Shown: positions 36,656 to 45,975, counted from the first letter of the stretch. The stretch is DNA of 64,000 bases from an uncultured Clostridia bacterium (GCA_904399395.1 CAJFPJ010000014.1:17683-81682), one strand, 5' to 3'. Notes: generated by a model not told the origin, from the letters alone. Numbers and translations: made by a program.

Positions 36656-37321
36656 ATGCTGACACCAGCCAAAAAAGAATTTATTGAGTTTATGATGAGC
36701 GCAGATGTGCTCCGCTTCGGCAGCTTTGTGACCAAAAGCGGCAGGAACACCCCCTATTTTGTCAACACCGGTAATTATAGAACCGGCAGCCAAATCGCCG
36801 CTCTTGGGCGCTTTTACGCCTCCTTGGTCAAAGAAACCTGCGGCGGCCAATTCGATGCCATGTTTGGGCCCGCCTATAAGGGCATTCCCCTGGCCACCGC
36901 CTGTGCAGCTTCTCTTTCCCGTGATTTTGGCATAGACAGGCCCTATTTCTTTAATCGCAAAGAAGTGAAGGATCACGGAGAAGGCGGCAGCATCGTAGGC
37001 TATAAGCCCAAGGATGGCGACAGCATCGTTATCATTGAAGATGTGATTACCGCAGGCACCGCTGTCCGGGAGACCATGCCCATTCTGAAGGGCTGCGCGG
37101 CGGTAAACGTTCCCCATATGTTTATTTCCGTAAACCGCTGCGAGGTGGGGCAGACTCCGGGCAAAACCGCTATTATGGAGGTACAGGAGGAATTCGGCAT
37201 TCAGGTTCATGCCATCGTCACTGTGGAGGATATCCGCGAATATCTGAAGGAACAGAATACCGATCCGGAGATGCTCAAGGCCATGGACGCCTATATGGAG
37301 CAGTACTGTGTTTTCGCTTAA
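36656..37321 (+). CDS. pyrE: Orotate phosphoribosyltransferase
   Basis: PyrE joins orotate to PRPP to form OMP in pyrimidine synthesis. The 221-residue product has the PRPP-binding motif IIEDVITAGTA and the upstream FGPAYKGIPLA segment. The ATG at 36656 has GAGG ten bases upstream; longer frames lack support. It is separated from other pyr genes and follows the rluD-like gene. The 90-base gap shows no PyrR attenuator. The downstream hairpin is a shared terminator. Confidence 0.95.
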   Translation: MLTPAKKEFIEFMMSADVLRFGSFVTKSGRNTPYFVNTGNYRTGSQIAALGRFYASLVKETCGGQFDAMFGPAYKGIPLATACAASLSRDFGIDRPYFFNRKEVKDHGEGGSIVGYKPKDGDSIVIIEDVITAGTAVRETMPILKGCAAVNVPHMFISVNRCEVGQTPGKTAIMEVQEEFGIQVHAIVTVEDIREYLKEQNTDPEMLKAMDAYMEQYCVFA

Positions 37322-37352
37322 TTATTCAATAGAAATAACATAGAAGAAAAAC

Positions 37353-37391
37353 AAAGCGCCCTGAGCGGATAAATCCGTTCAGGGCGCTTTT
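37353..37391. terminator. Bidirectional terminator after pyrE
   Basis: A 12-bp stem (AAAGCGCCCTGA) extended by CGGAT/ATCCG pairing has T-rich flanks on both strands. It serves pyrE and the convergent minus-strand small gene. Confidence 0.9.
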
Positions 37392-37462
37392 CTGCTATCG
37401 AAACAAAATGTTATTTCTCAGATTCTGCAAAAGCTGTCATGACCACCTCACACGCAGAAGCG

Positions 37463-37708
37463 TTATTTTCGAAGCAGAGCCAATGCGTCCCCGGCAAACT
37501 CCTTTTTTACAAACAACTTATAAACTGTGCTGGGAGTAGTGAATCTGTCCCGGGACATAGCCGCAGGCCTGGTCTCCCCTCCGGGCGAAAAACGGGCGCC
37601 TGTCTTGATTTTCATCTTGCAGCGAAAGCCCTTTCCTTCCAGCAGGAGCCGCCTCTCTTCCGCTTTTTCATAGTGCAAGGATGAATAGATTTCAATCCAC
37701 CCAAACAT
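37463..37708 (-). CDS. DUF2007-like small protein, copy 1
   Basis: The 81-residue product starts MFGWIEIYSS, carries a paired EKAEERRLLLEGKG helix and ends with VYKLFVKKEFAGDALALL. That pattern fits the DUF2007 type of small signal-transducing-like proteins (an alpha/beta fold of unknown role). An AAAGGAAG lies about nine bases before the ATG. It is a paralogue of the next gene upstream (37818-38054): both share M-x-GW-x-E, EKAEE, the KG..C turn and the YK..VK segment near the end. Confidence 0.7.
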   Translation of the reverse strand: MFGWIEIYSSLHYEKAEERRLLLEGKGFRCKMKIKTGARFSPGGETRPAAMSRDRFTTPSTVYKLFVKKEFAGDALALLRK

Positions 37709-37817
37709 AGTCTTCTCACTTCCTTTTATAGCCTGCTGTAAAAGCTCCGGCTTTTCTCCTCTATACTATACACTCATCTTGCATACCGGAATCTATAAAT
37801 TTAAACGAAAAATATCC

Positions 37818-38054
37818 TTAGCGGTTGCACAGCAATTCCTCTGCTTCTTTGGCACGGGCCTCTTTCACCAAAACTTTATAAAGCATATTGGATTGTGCAT
37901 ACCTTCCACGGGATACAACGCTTTCTCCAGAAGAGGGCTGCCCCTCCCGTTCTGTCTGCATCATGCAGGATATCCCTTTATCCTCCAAATAGCGGCGTTT
38001 TTCCTCTGCCTTTTCCCTCTGGGGAGATATGTATACCTCTGCCCAACCGATCAT
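37818..38054 (-). CDS. DUF2007-like small protein, copy 2
   Basis: The 78-residue product starts MIGWAEVYIS and shares its layout with copy 1, including EKAEEKRRYLEDKG and YKVLVKEARAKEAEELL. The ATG at 38054 has AGAGGAGG about seven bases upstream; starts further up overlap the broken HAD gene and lack a site. The pair looks like a tandem duplication. It lies 32 bases after the HAD pseudogene, so it may be co-transcribed with it. The function is unknown. Confidence 0.7.
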   Translation of the reverse strand: MIGWAEVYISPQREKAEEKRRYLEDKGISCMMQTEREGQPSSGESVVSRGRYAQSNMLYKVLVKEARAKEAEELLCNR

Positions 38055-38086
38055 GTATCTTCCTCCTCTATACATCTGGTATCCAT

Positions 38087-38805
38087 TTATTTCATTGTGT
38101 TTTCCAAAATTCTCTGAAGTTCTATCCAATTTTCAATTTGTATCACGGGGCAATCCAGTCTTCCGACCTCGGAGCTTTCAAGGTATTTTGTATACCACAC
38201 AGGTTGAATTCCCACCTGAGCTGCCCCGGCTATATCGCAGTTCCAATCGTCGCCGCAGTACCAGACCTTTTCCGGCGGAAGGCCAGGCGGAATATCCTGG
38301 GATTCGGCTTGCGAAACACATATTCGCTGCTGGCTATGACAAACGCAAACTCTGTTTCCGGGAAAAAACGGTGAAGCCTCTCCCGAAGGGCATTCCCACT
38401 ACAGGAAAGATTGCTCACCACCCCAGCACGGATACCTGTATCCTGCAGAAAACGAAGAAATTCCTGTATCCCTGCCGTGGGTTCCACCGGTTCCGCGGCA
38501 TCCCAGAACACCCGCTCAGTCTCTTCATTGGAGAGCCGCAGCCGGATTCCAAAAGAAGTATACAAATGCTGCTGAAAAAGATGAGTATGCACCTCGATCT
38601 GCGCCAGATGCCTTTTTGCAGGGTCTCCTCTTCCCAATTCCCTATTGATGCGGTCCGCTTCCACCTGCACCTCTTCCGCCGAAACATTCTCGGGATTCTT
38701 CTCCGCATATTGTAAGACGGCCCGGGTTCCCCGCAGCGTGTCAAAGCCCGTGGAGTGCAATAGAGTCTCACCGTAATCAAATAGCAGCATTTCCGGTCTT
38801 TTCAT
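38087..38805 (-). pseudogene. Frameshifted HAD-superfamily hydrolase
   Basis: The first 170-odd residues read as a HAD phosphatase: LLFDYGETLL with the nucleophile aspartate, VVSNLSCSG as motif II and FRKPNPRIFRL as motif III. At about 38260 the frame ends in unrelated residues. In the next frame the rest follows at once: GLPPEKVWYCGDDWNCDIAG (motif IV with both aspartates) and a normal C-terminus to a TAA at 38087. The spacing between RIFRL and GLPPEK is about six residues shorter than in relatives, so a small deletion (not a multiple of three) is likely, rather than a single base. A GGGAGG precedes the ATG. It lies just after the his operon terminator. Confidence 0.75.
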
Positions 38806-38831
38806 AGTTCAGCCTTCCTCCCGGTTACAGA

Positions 38832-38854
38832 AAAAGCGCCGTTCCGGCGCTTTT
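38832..38854 (-). terminator. Terminator of the his operon
   Basis: A nine-bp stem (AAAAGCGCC) with a five-base loop and a T-run lies two bases after the hisE stop codon. Confidence 0.85.
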
Positions 38855-38856
38855 CA

Positions 38857-39183
38857 TCACGAATTCTTATCCACCTGATGGAAGGTTTTCAGATTTCCTG
38901 TTTTCATGCTCCGTTTCTGCAGCTCTGCTTCTACTTCTTCCAGAGAAATCCCTTCTTCCACCATCAACACCATCAGATGATAGAGCAGATCGGAAATTTC
39001 CAGCACTGTTTCGCTGTTTTCTCCATTTTTAGCAGCGATAATAACCTCGCTGCATTCCTCGCCGCACTTTTTCAGGATCTTATCCAGACCTTTTTCAAAT
39101 AGATAACAGGTATAAGAACCTTCTCGCCTCTCATCCCGGCGGGATAAGACGGTTTCATACAAATCTTTTAACACATCGTTCAT
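38857..39183 (-). CDS. hisE: Phosphoribosyl-ATP diphosphatase
   Basis: HisE removes pyrophosphate from phosphoribosyl-ATP, the second step of histidine synthesis. The 108-residue product has the MazG-like fold, with acidic motifs [13 protein letters not shown] and [12 protein letters not shown]. It overlaps the hisI stop by four bases and has GGGGAAGAG before the ATG. It is the last gene of the operon. HisE and HisI are separate proteins here rather than a fusion. Confidence 0.95.
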   Translation of the reverse strand: MNDVLKDLYETVLSRRDERREGSYTCYLFEKGLDKILKKCGEECSEVIIAAKNGENSETVLEISDLLYHLMVLMVEEGISLEEVEAELQKRSMKTGNLKTFHQVDKNS

Positions 39184-39539
39184 AGGTTCTCTTCCCCTTC
39201 TTTTTTAATTTCTCTGAAAAAGCAACTGTGGCTGCCCGTATGACAGGCCGATCCCGTCTGCTCCACCTTAATGAGAATTGTATCCCGGTCGCAGTCTCCA
39301 TATATCGAAACCACCTTCTGCAGATGGCCGGAAGTAGCTCCCTTGTTCCAAAGCTCCTGGCGGGAACGACTCCAGAACCAGGTGTAACCTGTTTCCAGCG
39401 TCTTTTGAAAGGATTCCCGGTTCATATAGGCCAGCATCAACACTTCCCCTGTGCTTTCCTCCTGCACGATGGCCGGCAGAAGAGACGCCTTTTCAAAATA
39501 TACATCTAAAAAGGAAAAATTCTGCTCCGCTGGCATCAT
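39180..39539 (-). CDS. hisI: Phosphoribosyl-AMP cyclohydrolase
   Basis: HisI opens the adenine ring of phosphoribosyl-AMP, step three. The 119-residue product has the metal cysteines and acids of the family, including [13 protein letters not shown] and [10 protein letters not shown], and the segment WNKGATSGH. The ATG at 39539 uses the A of the hisA stop codon, with AGGAGGG nine bases upstream. Longer frames overlap hisA. Confidence 0.95.
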   Translation of the reverse strand: MMPAEQNFSFLDVYFEKASLLPAIVQEESTGEVLMLAYMNRESFQKTLETGYTWFWSRSRQELWNKGATSGHLQKVVSIYGDCDRDTILIKVEQTGSACHTGSHSCFFREIKKEGEENL

Positions 39540-40264
39540 CAGACTTTCCCTCCTGCACAAAGGGCGATAGCCTGCCGCAGATTCAGGTCGCCCGAATAGA
39601 TGGCTTTTCCGCAGATAGCACCGTAAAGCTGCAGATCTGCAAGGTTGATAATATCCTTCAGGCTGCTGACGCCGCCGCTGGCGATCACATTGCAGGAAAC
39701 CGCATGGTTCAGCTTATCCAGCATGGTGAAATTAGGCCCAGCGAGCGTGCCATCCCGGGAAATGTCGGTAAAGATGATATACTGCACGCCAATGGCATCC
39801 ATTCTCTTGCCCAACTCTAGATAATTGACGGAAGAGGTTGTAGTCCACCCTTCAGCCGCCACCATGCCCTCGTTGGCGTCGATACCCACTGCAATTTTCT
39901 CCCCGTATTTTTTCACGGCCTCTTCCACCAGCTTGGGGTTGTTGATAGCGGCAGAGCCAAGAATCACACGAGAAACACCTTTTTCCAAGTAAAAATCAAT
40001 GGTTTCCATTCGGCGGATTCCCCCGCCAATCTCAACTTTCAGATCACAATTTTTCAAAACGTTCAGAATCAACTCTGTATTCACAGGTTCTGTAGCAATG
40101 GCACCGTTTAAATCCACCATATGCAGCCACTGAGCGCCCACGCCCTGAAACGCCTGAGCAGTCTTCACCGCATCCTTTGCCACCTTATACGCTGTGCCGT
40201 AATCTCCCCGCACAAGGCGGACGCAGCAGCCGTTCATAATATCAATCGCAGGTATAACAATCAT
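39539..40264 (-). CDS. hisA: ProFAR isomerase
   Basis: HisA isomerises ProFAR to PRFAR. The 241-residue TIM barrel begins MIVIPAIDI and shows the typical catalytic acids near PAIDIMNG and [14 protein letters not shown], with the phosphate-binding segments VEIGGGIR and IASGGVSSL. The ATG at 40264 has AAGGACAGG upstream. It is followed directly by hisI; hisF, which normally lies between them, is absent. Confidence 0.95.
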   Translation of the reverse strand: MIVIPAIDIMNGCCVRLVRGDYGTAYKVAKDAVKTAQAFQGVGAQWLHMVDLNGAIATEPVNTELILNVLKNCDLKVEIGGGIRRMETIDFYLEKGVSRVILGSAAINNPKLVEEAVKKYGEKIAVGIDANEGMVAAEGWTTTSSVNYLELGKRMDAIGVQYIIFTDISRDGTLAGPNFTMLDKLNHAVSCNVIASGGVSSLKDIINLADLQLYGAICGKAIYSGDLNLRQAIALCAGGKV

Positions 40265-40324
40265 AGAAGCACCTGTCCTTTCCCTCGGTGAAAAAACCAA
40301 CGTCACATTCTATGCCGGTTTTTT

Positions 40325-40897
40325 CTAAAATACCCCTTTTGTGGAAAGAATTCCTTCTTTTTCCGCCACAGCCAGCCGAAGAGCATGCCCTGCCGCCTTA
40401 TAGAGAGCTTCCGCCTCATGGTGGCCGTTTCCGCCATATTCCAGCTTCATATGCAGGGTAATTCCCGCATTCATTGCCAACGCACGGAAAAATTCTTCCG
40501 TCAGGCAAAGATCATAGCCGCCGCATGCTGCCTGGGAAAATTCCCCCTTAAACACAAGGAAGGGCCTGCCGCTTACATCCACAGAGGCAAAGGCAAGTGT
40601 TTCATCCATGGGCACATAGAAGCTCCCGAAGCGGGCAATACCGCTTTTATCTCCCAGCGCCTGGGAGAAAGCTTTGCCCAGAACGATTCCTGTATCTTCC
40701 ACTGTATGGTGGCCGTCCACAATAAGATCGCCCTCTGCCTTCACCTGCAGCCCAAAGCCGCCGTGGACCGCAAAGGCCGTGAGCATATGATCAAAAAAAC
40801 CTATACCAGTGGAAATCTCCACCGGGCCTCCCTCCAGAGAAAGGGAAAGGGAAATATCCGTTTCCTTTGTTTTGCGGGTCTGGGTGGATGTTCTCAT
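40325..40897 (-). CDS. hisB: Imidazoleglycerol-phosphate dehydratase
   Basis: HisB dehydrates IGP to imidazole-acetol phosphate. The 190-residue monofunctional enzyme has the metal motifs FFDHMLTAFAVHGG, DGHHTVEDTGI and YGGNGHHEAEALYKA. I chose the ATG at 40897 (MRTSTQTRKT), because AGGCGG lies close upstream; earlier starts lack one. The 60-base gap to hisA holds no gene, so hisH is missing from its usual place. Confidence 0.94.
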   Translation of the reverse strand: MRTSTQTRKTKETDISLSLSLEGGPVEISTGIGFFDHMLTAFAVHGGFGLQVKAEGDLIVDGHHTVEDTGIVLGKAFSQALGDKSGIARFGSFYVPMDETLAFASVDVSGRPFLVFKGEFSQAACGGYDLCLTEEFFRALAMNAGITLHMKLEYGGNGHHEAEALYKAAGHALRLAVAEKEGILSTKGVF

Positions 40898-40980
40898 ACT
40901 GCCGCCTGCCTTTCTTCCCAATCTCCGGCGATCCTGTTCCTTTCGCACAGGCCGGCGGAAAAGAGTCTTTCCTGCTTCTA

Positions 40981-42027
40981 TTATAACACGTCTTGAAAAG
41001 CTTGCAAGAACTGTTTGTTTTCTTCCGGGGTTCCTGCCGTTACACGAAGATACTCCCCCATATAGCGGATGGCGATCCCCCTCTGCAGAAGGGCTTCAAA
41101 GATTCTCCTTCCCTCAGGCACCTTCAGAAACACGAAATTTGTGCAAGTGGAGTAGCAACTGAACTTCCCGGGATTTCGCTCTTCCAGCTTTTTCAGGGAA
41201 GAATACAGATTTTCCCGGGATTCGAGAATGGAGGAAAGCGCCCTCTGCGCCCACTCTTTTTCCCGAAGGACAACCGCCCCCATGGCCTGGGTGAAAGAAT
41301 TGATATTATAGGGGGATTTCACTGCCCACAGCGCCCTAGTAAGAGTTGGATTCCCCACCGCAAACCCCAGCCGGAGGGATGCCATTCCCAGAGCCTTGGA
41401 GCATGTGCGCAGAATCAGCAGATTATCGTATTCGCACACCTCAGAAAGGAGGCTCTGATCCCAGAAATCCATATAGGCCTCATCCAGGACCACAAGGGCC
41501 TCTGTGGAACGAAGAATCTTCCGGACATCCTCCCGAGAAAGGCCCTGCCCCGTTGGATTGCAGGGATTGGAGAAAATCACCATGCGGGCTTTTTCCCGGT
41601 TGATGAATTCAATAAAAGCTTCCGGATCCACTGTAAGATCCGCCCCCTTCTGAAAGGAGGCTGTTCTGGCCCCGGAAACGGATGCATAGAAACGATACAT
41701 GGAAAAATCCGGTTCTGCCGTCACCAAAGTCTCCCCCGGCATAAGAAAGGCATTACAAAGAATGGAGATCAGCTCGTCCGAACCGTCGCCCGGGGTCACC
41801 AGAGAAGGATCCACGCCGTAAAAGGCTCCAAAACTCTCGCAGAGCTCCCGGCAAGAGGCATCCGGATATCGGTTCCACGCCACTCGGGAAGCCGCCTCTA
41901 AAAGCCGTTTCTGCATTTCTGCCGGAGGCTGCAGGCAGGATTCGTTGGCGTCCAGCCGGATGGAATATTCCCCGTCTATGGGATCATAGGGCACTAGATC
42001 CCGGATTTTTTCATTGAGCTGATACAT
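40981..42027 (-). CDS. hisC: Histidinol-phosphate aminotransferase
   Basis: This PLP enzyme (fold type I, 348 residues) transfers an amino group from glutamate to imidazole-acetol phosphate. Visible motifs are RLDANES near the N-terminus, FSNPCNPTGQGLS, VVLDEAYMDF and TCSKALGMASLRLGF with the PLP lysine. The ATG at 42027 has AAAGGGGA about seven bases upstream. The 84-base gap to hisB holds no gene. Confidence 0.94.
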   Translation of the reverse strand: MYQLNEKIRDLVPYDPIDGEYSIRLDANESCLQPPAEMQKRLLEAASRVAWNRYPDASCRELCESFGAFYGVDPSLVTPGDGSDELISILCNAFLMPGETLVTAEPDFSMYRFYASVSGARTASFQKGADLTVDPEAFIEFINREKARMVIFSNPCNPTGQGLSREDVRKILRSTEALVVLDEAYMDFWDQSLLSEVCEYDNLLILRTCSKALGMASLRLGFAVGNPTLTRALWAVKSPYNINSFTQAMGAVVLREKEWAQRALSSILESRENLYSSLKKLEERNPGKFSCYSTCTNFVFLKVPEGRRIFEALLQRGIAIRYMGEYLRVTAGTPEENKQFLQAFQDVL

Positions 42028-42090
42028 AAGCAATCCCCTTTCTGCCGGCAAAGCGGAACTAGAGCCGGCACTTCAGAAAAATCCCCACCC

Positions 42091-43386
42091 TTACTCGTGG
42101 TCTTCCCTGCGCACCCGGATGGAATTGGCGTGAGCCGTAAGACCTTCTGCCTCCGCCAGACGGATGATATCCTCTTCCGCTGGAATAAGAGCTTCCTTCG
42201 TGTAATACAGGAAACTGGACTTCTTCACAAAGGTATCTACGGAGAGGGGCGAGAAGAAACGGGCAGTGCCGCTGGTGGGCAGCACATGGTTGGGGCCGGC
42301 GTAATAATCACCCAAAGGCTCCGGCGCGTAATTCCCCAGAAACAGAGAGCCCACATTATCCAGCTTCCCGATATATTCCATCGGATTTTTCACACAGGCC
42401 TCCAAATGCTCCGGCGCCAGCTCGTTGGCAAACTCAACCGCTTCTTCCATGGTATCGCAGACGATCATAGCGCCGAACTGGCTCAGGGACTGGCGGATAA
42501 TATCCTTTCTGGAAAGGGTTTCTATCTGCCGTTCTAATTCTTTTTCCGTTTCCCGGGCCAGATTTTCAGAGGTCGTCACCAAGATGGCCGAAGCCATGGG
42601 ATCATGCTCCGCCTGGCTCATAAGATCCGCTGCCAGATATTTGGGATCGGCGGATCCATCCGCCAGAACCAGAATTTCACTGGGGCCTGCGATCATATCG
42701 ATATCCACTGTTCCATAAAGCTGTTTTTTTGCCGTTGCCACATAAATATTGCCGGGACCCACGATTTTATCCACTTTGGGGACGGACTGCGTCCCGTAGG
42801 CAAGAGCAGCCACACCATGGGCGCCCCCTACTAGGAAAACTCTGTCCACACCGGCTATGAGGGCCGCAGCCATGATATCGGGGTTTGGCACACCGTTTTT
42901 GGCCGGCGTAACCATAATAAGCTCCCCAACGCCGGCGATCTTAGCGGGGATGGCATTCATCAGCACAGAAGAAGGATAGGCCGCCGTACCGCCGGGCACA
43001 TAGAGGCCTACCTTTGCCAGGCCCCGCACCCGCTGGCCCAAGATCACGCCGTCCTCCCGGGTGGTAAGCCAACTTTGCTGCTTTTGGCGCTCGTGGAAAT
43101 TCCTTATATTTTTGGCCGCCCGCTCCAATGCCCCCATAAATTCCGGATCACAGGAAGCGGAAAGCTTCTCCATGTCCTTTTTTGTGAGTTCGAAGGGTTC
43201 GGGAAAGCCTCCGTCAAATTTTTCTGCATATTCCTTCAGAGCAGCGTCTCCATTCTGCTTCACATTCCGGAGAATTTCCGCAACGGCTCCATCCACTTTC
43301 CGGTCGTTTTCACCCACTCGTTCCTTCAGTTTCCGGATACATGCACGGCATACCTCCGCGCCGCCTTTCACTGTTTCTATCAGCAT
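42091..43386 (-). CDS. hisD: Histidinol dehydrogenase
   Basis: HisD oxidises histidinol twice, with NAD, to histidine. The 431-residue product shows the zinc and catalytic motifs GPSEILVLAD, DLMSQAEHDPMASAIL and PEHLEACVKN, and a glycine-rich PGGTAAYPSSVLMN. A GGAAGGG precedes the ATG. It sits between the unknown membrane protein gene and hisC. Confidence 0.96.
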   Translation of the reverse strand: MLIETVKGGAEVCRACIRKLKERVGENDRKVDGAVAEILRNVKQNGDAALKEYAEKFDGGFPEPFELTKKDMEKLSASCDPEFMGALERAAKNIRNFHERQKQQSWLTTREDGVILGQRVRGLAKVGLYVPGGTAAYPSSVLMNAIPAKIAGVGELIMVTPAKNGVPNPDIMAAALIAGVDRVFLVGGAHGVAALAYGTQSVPKVDKIVGPGNIYVATAKKQLYGTVDIDMIAGPSEILVLADGSADPKYLAADLMSQAEHDPMASAILVTTSENLARETEKELERQIETLSRKDIIRQSLSQFGAMIVCDTMEEAVEFANELAPEHLEACVKNPMEYIGKLDNVGSLFLGNYAPEPLGDYYAGPNHVLPTSGTARFFSPLSVDTFVKKSSFLYYTKEALIPAEEDIIRLAEAEGLTAHANSIRVRREDHE

Positions 43387-43424
43387 ATATAGCCCACCCT
43401 TCCTTGATCTCTACACATCTACGC

Positions 43425-44042
43425 TTACCTGTCCGGCTTTGTACAGCTGCGGACAGCCTCCCGCACGGTTTCAAAGCTTCCTTTTGCAAAACCGTCTTCG
43501 CGGTAAATCCCCATAACCATGTGAGAAAAACGCACTAAATACAGAGGCTTCCGGTAGTATATTTTCCGGACATTTTTATACTCCATCGATACCATGCATA
43601 CACCGTCCTTGCGGATTTCCAGCCTGGTGGGGTAAAAATATATCTGCCGCGGGGCAGTACCATCTTCCGTCATCCGCATCTGCTCATACTTTATCCTGCA
43701 TGTTCTGCGGAGGACAAACCGCCATAGGAACGCAAACAGAACTCCCAGCAAAAGCAGTATACAGGCCAAAATAATGTATGTGACGTTTATATGATACAAA
43801 ATTCTTCCATCCGGGAACACTTCTTTGCGAACGATCTTCAGAAGATTACTAAGAAAGAGAGAAAACAGGCAGATATACAGAAGCACCGGTGCTACGCGGA
43901 AAAAAGACATTTTCCGCATGAGAAAATACATTCCGCCGGTATACTCATCCTTATTTAGCTTCTTGTCATAGATTGCAATGGGCTCTTCCGCGGGCTGAAC
44001 CGCATCTGAACTTTTCTGCGAAGAAAAATCGTTCTCACTCAT
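43425..44042 (-). CDS. Membrane protein with YcxB-like C-terminal domain, in the his operon
   Basis: The 205-residue product has two hydrophobic segments (about 49-70 and 89-110) and a soluble C-terminal domain (about 115-200) that resembles the YcxB/bacterial PH-like fold (FYPTRLEIRKDG, SMEYKNVRKIYYRK, YLVRFSHMVMGIYRED). The start ATG overlaps the hisG stop in ATGA fashion, with GGGGGCG upstream, so it is firmly inside the his operon. I know of no role for such a protein in histidine synthesis. It might be unrelated or a transporter-associated factor. Confidence 0.8.
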   Translation of the reverse strand: MSENDFSSQKSSDAVQPAEEPIAIYDKKLNKDEYTGGMYFLMRKMSFFRVAPVLLYICLFSLFLSNLLKIVRKEVFPDGRILYHINVTYIILACILLLLGVLFAFLWRFVLRRTCRIKYEQMRMTEDGTAPRQIYFYPTRLEIRKDGVCMVSMEYKNVRKIYYRKPLYLVRFSHMVMGIYREDGFAKGSFETVREAVRSCTKPDR

Positions 44043-44686
44043 GGCTTTGCGCCCCCTTCAGGCCGTGCGGCTTTTTCCATCTGAGCAGTCAGCTCTTCAA
44101 TTTCCCGCTTGCGCAGCTTCATGCTGGCCGTATTCACAATAAGGCGGGCGGAAATATCCGCTACGAATTCCTTGACTTCCAGCCCGTTTTCCCGCAGGGT
44201 GGAACCGGTCTCCACAATATCCACGATCCCATCAGAAAGACCAAGCAGCGGCGCCAGCTCCACAGAACCCTCGATCTTGATAACCCGCACATCCATAGCC
44301 TTGCTCTCAAAGAAAGCCCTTGTCACATTGGGATATTTGGAGGCCACCGTCTTTTCGGAAAATCCCTCGTAAAAATCCTTCCCCTTAGGCCCCGCCAAGG
44401 CAAACCGGCATCTGCCGAAGCCCAGATCCAAAACCTCGTAAAAACGGCTTCCGTTTTCCATGATGGTATCTTTGCCCACCACGCCCAGATCGCAGACCCC
44501 GTGCTCCACATAGGTGATTACATCCGCAGCTTTGGCCAGCACCACTTCGATGCGATCCCCTACCGGGAGGATGAGCTTTCTCCCTTTGTTGCGAACCGCC
44601 GAGCAATCATACCCGATTTTTTCAAAAAGCTCCACGGTATCCTTTTCCAAACGCCCCTTAGTCAGGGCTATCCGCAAAGGCTTCAT
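44039..44686 (-). CDS. hisG: ATP phosphoribosyltransferase, short form
   Basis: HisG joins ATP and PRPP in the first step of histidine synthesis and is feedback-inhibited by histidine. At 215 residues this is the short form that lacks the regulatory domain and needs HisZ. Motifs include RIALTKGRL at the start, DLGVVGKDTIME and DIVETGSTLRENGL. It overlaps the hisZ stop and has GGGAGGAAGG upstream. Confidence 0.96.
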   Translation of the reverse strand: MKPLRIALTKGRLEKDTVELFEKIGYDCSAVRNKGRKLILPVGDRIEVVLAKAADVITYVEHGVCDLGVVGKDTIMENGSRFYEVLDLGFGRCRFALAGPKGKDFYEGFSEKTVASKYPNVTRAFFESKAMDVRVIKIEGSVELAPLLGLSDGIVDIVETGSTLRENGLEVKEFVADISARLIVNTASMKLRKREIEELTAQMEKAARPEGGAKP

Positions 44687-45921
44687 ATGTCCTTCCTCCC
44701 TTTCTCCGCCTCATTTGGGCTATTGGAGGGTACATCCTCATAGGAAATGTTTTCCCCTACAAGAGCTATTTTACGGATTCCCCTCTTCACCGCATACTCT
44801 TCGCTCTCTCTCAAAGAGGAAAACACGGAATTTTCGCAGGTTCTTCCCTTTTCCGCCAGCTCAGAAGCAAAGAGTAACGCCTTCATTTCATAGCCTTCCC
44901 GGCCGAACACCAGCACCTCCGGCGCCTCCAGAGGCATCACACGGCCTTGCTTGAGCATCAGCTTTGCCAGGGCGCTTACCGATATGGAAAAGCCCACTGC
45001 CGGCATGGGGGCGTCAAAATTAGCCAGAAGATTGTCATACCGCCCACCCATCAGAATGGCGTCGCCCCAGTTTTCCGCATAGGCACTGAAAACGATACCC
45101 GTATAATAATCGTTCCTCTGCACAAGGCTCAGATCCACCATCAAGCGGCTTCCAAGGCCGAGAGCTGCCAAATCCTGATACAGAGAGCGAAGATACTCCA
45201 GCATCTCTCTCGCTTCTTCCGTAACGCAGAGGGATTCCGCAGCGGCAAAGACCTCTTCTCCTCCGAAAAGCCGGGGAAGACGTCGCATAGCCGTCACAGG
45301 CAAGGAGGGCTCCAGATCGTCCAAAATGGAGTTTAAAGCGGCATAATTCTTGGCTTCGATTACTTCCCGGATAGTCTCTCTTTCTTCAGGGGAAATAGGC
45401 AATTGAGAGGCGATAGCCCGAAAGAACCCTGCATGCCCCAATTCCAGCCGGAAATCCGGCACACATTTGGAAAGGGACTCTACCGCCGTAAGAATCGCTT
45501 CCAGATCCGCCCGGCGGCCCGAGGCCCCAAGGAGCTCCACACCCGTCTCCATGGATTCATCCCGATGGCCCGTCAGCCCCGGGTGACTCCTGTATACCGC
45601 CTGGGTATAGTAAAGCCGGATGGGCTTGGGAAGGTTCTGAAGCCTTGTAGCCGTAAGCCGGGCAATGGGCATGGTGGAATCAGGGCGCAGGACCACCAGC
45701 CTGCCGTGGCGGTCCGTGGTCTTATACATAATCTCCGGGCTGATGCCCGAAACCTCCGGATCCATCACATCGTAAAATTCAATTCCAGGGGTAACAACCT
45801 CCTGAAATCCTCTTGAGGAAAAAGATTTGGAAAGAATGGCCTCTACCTTTCTGTGAGCCATGCAGTCCTCAAAGAGCAGATCTCCCGTTCCTTCCGGAGT
45901 GATTTTATTATATTTTTTCAT
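44683..45921 (-). CDS. hisZ: ATP phosphoribosyltransferase regulatory subunit
   Basis: HisZ is a histidyl-tRNA-synthetase paralogue that binds histidine and regulates short-form HisG. The 412-residue product shows class II synthetase-like motifs (KITPEGTGDLLFED, the motif 2 region LRPDSTMPIARL, and GGRYDNLLANF) but not the full catalytic set of HisS. I chose the ATG at 45921 with GGGAG seven bases upstream. It opens the operon. It could be mistaken for hisS, but adjacency to short hisG decides. Confidence 0.93.
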   Translation of the reverse strand: MKKYNKITPEGTGDLLFEDCMAHRKVEAILSKSFSSRGFQEVVTPGIEFYDVMDPEVSGISPEIMYKTTDRHGRLVVLRPDSTMPIARLTATRLQNLPKPIRLYYTQAVYRSHPGLTGHRDESMETGVELLGASGRRADLEAILTAVESLSKCVPDFRLELGHAGFFRAIASQLPISPEERETIREVIEAKNYAALNSILDDLEPSLPVTAMRRLPRLFGGEEVFAAAESLCVTEEAREMLEYLRSLYQDLAALGLGSRLMVDLSLVQRNDYYTGIVFSAYAENWGDAILMGGRYDNLLANFDAPMPAVGFSISVSALAKLMLKQGRVMPLEAPEVLVFGREGYEMKALLFASELAEKGRTCENSVFSSLRESEEYAVKRGIRKIALVGENISYEDVPSNSPNEAEKGRKDI

Positions 45922-45975
45922 GGCAATACTCCCAATCATCACAAAACCGCGCCGTAAAACCGGTGCAGTTTTGCT

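Noticed and set aside
44683..45921. Histidyl-tRNA synthetase (hisS)
   Set aside because: The protein is synthetase-like, but it sits next to a short-form hisG that requires HisZ, and it lacks the full catalytic motif set.
45943..45975. T-box or histidine attenuator ahead of hisZ
   Set aside because: The leader from the predicted start site to hisZ is only about 60 bases, with no T-box sequence or run of histidine codons.
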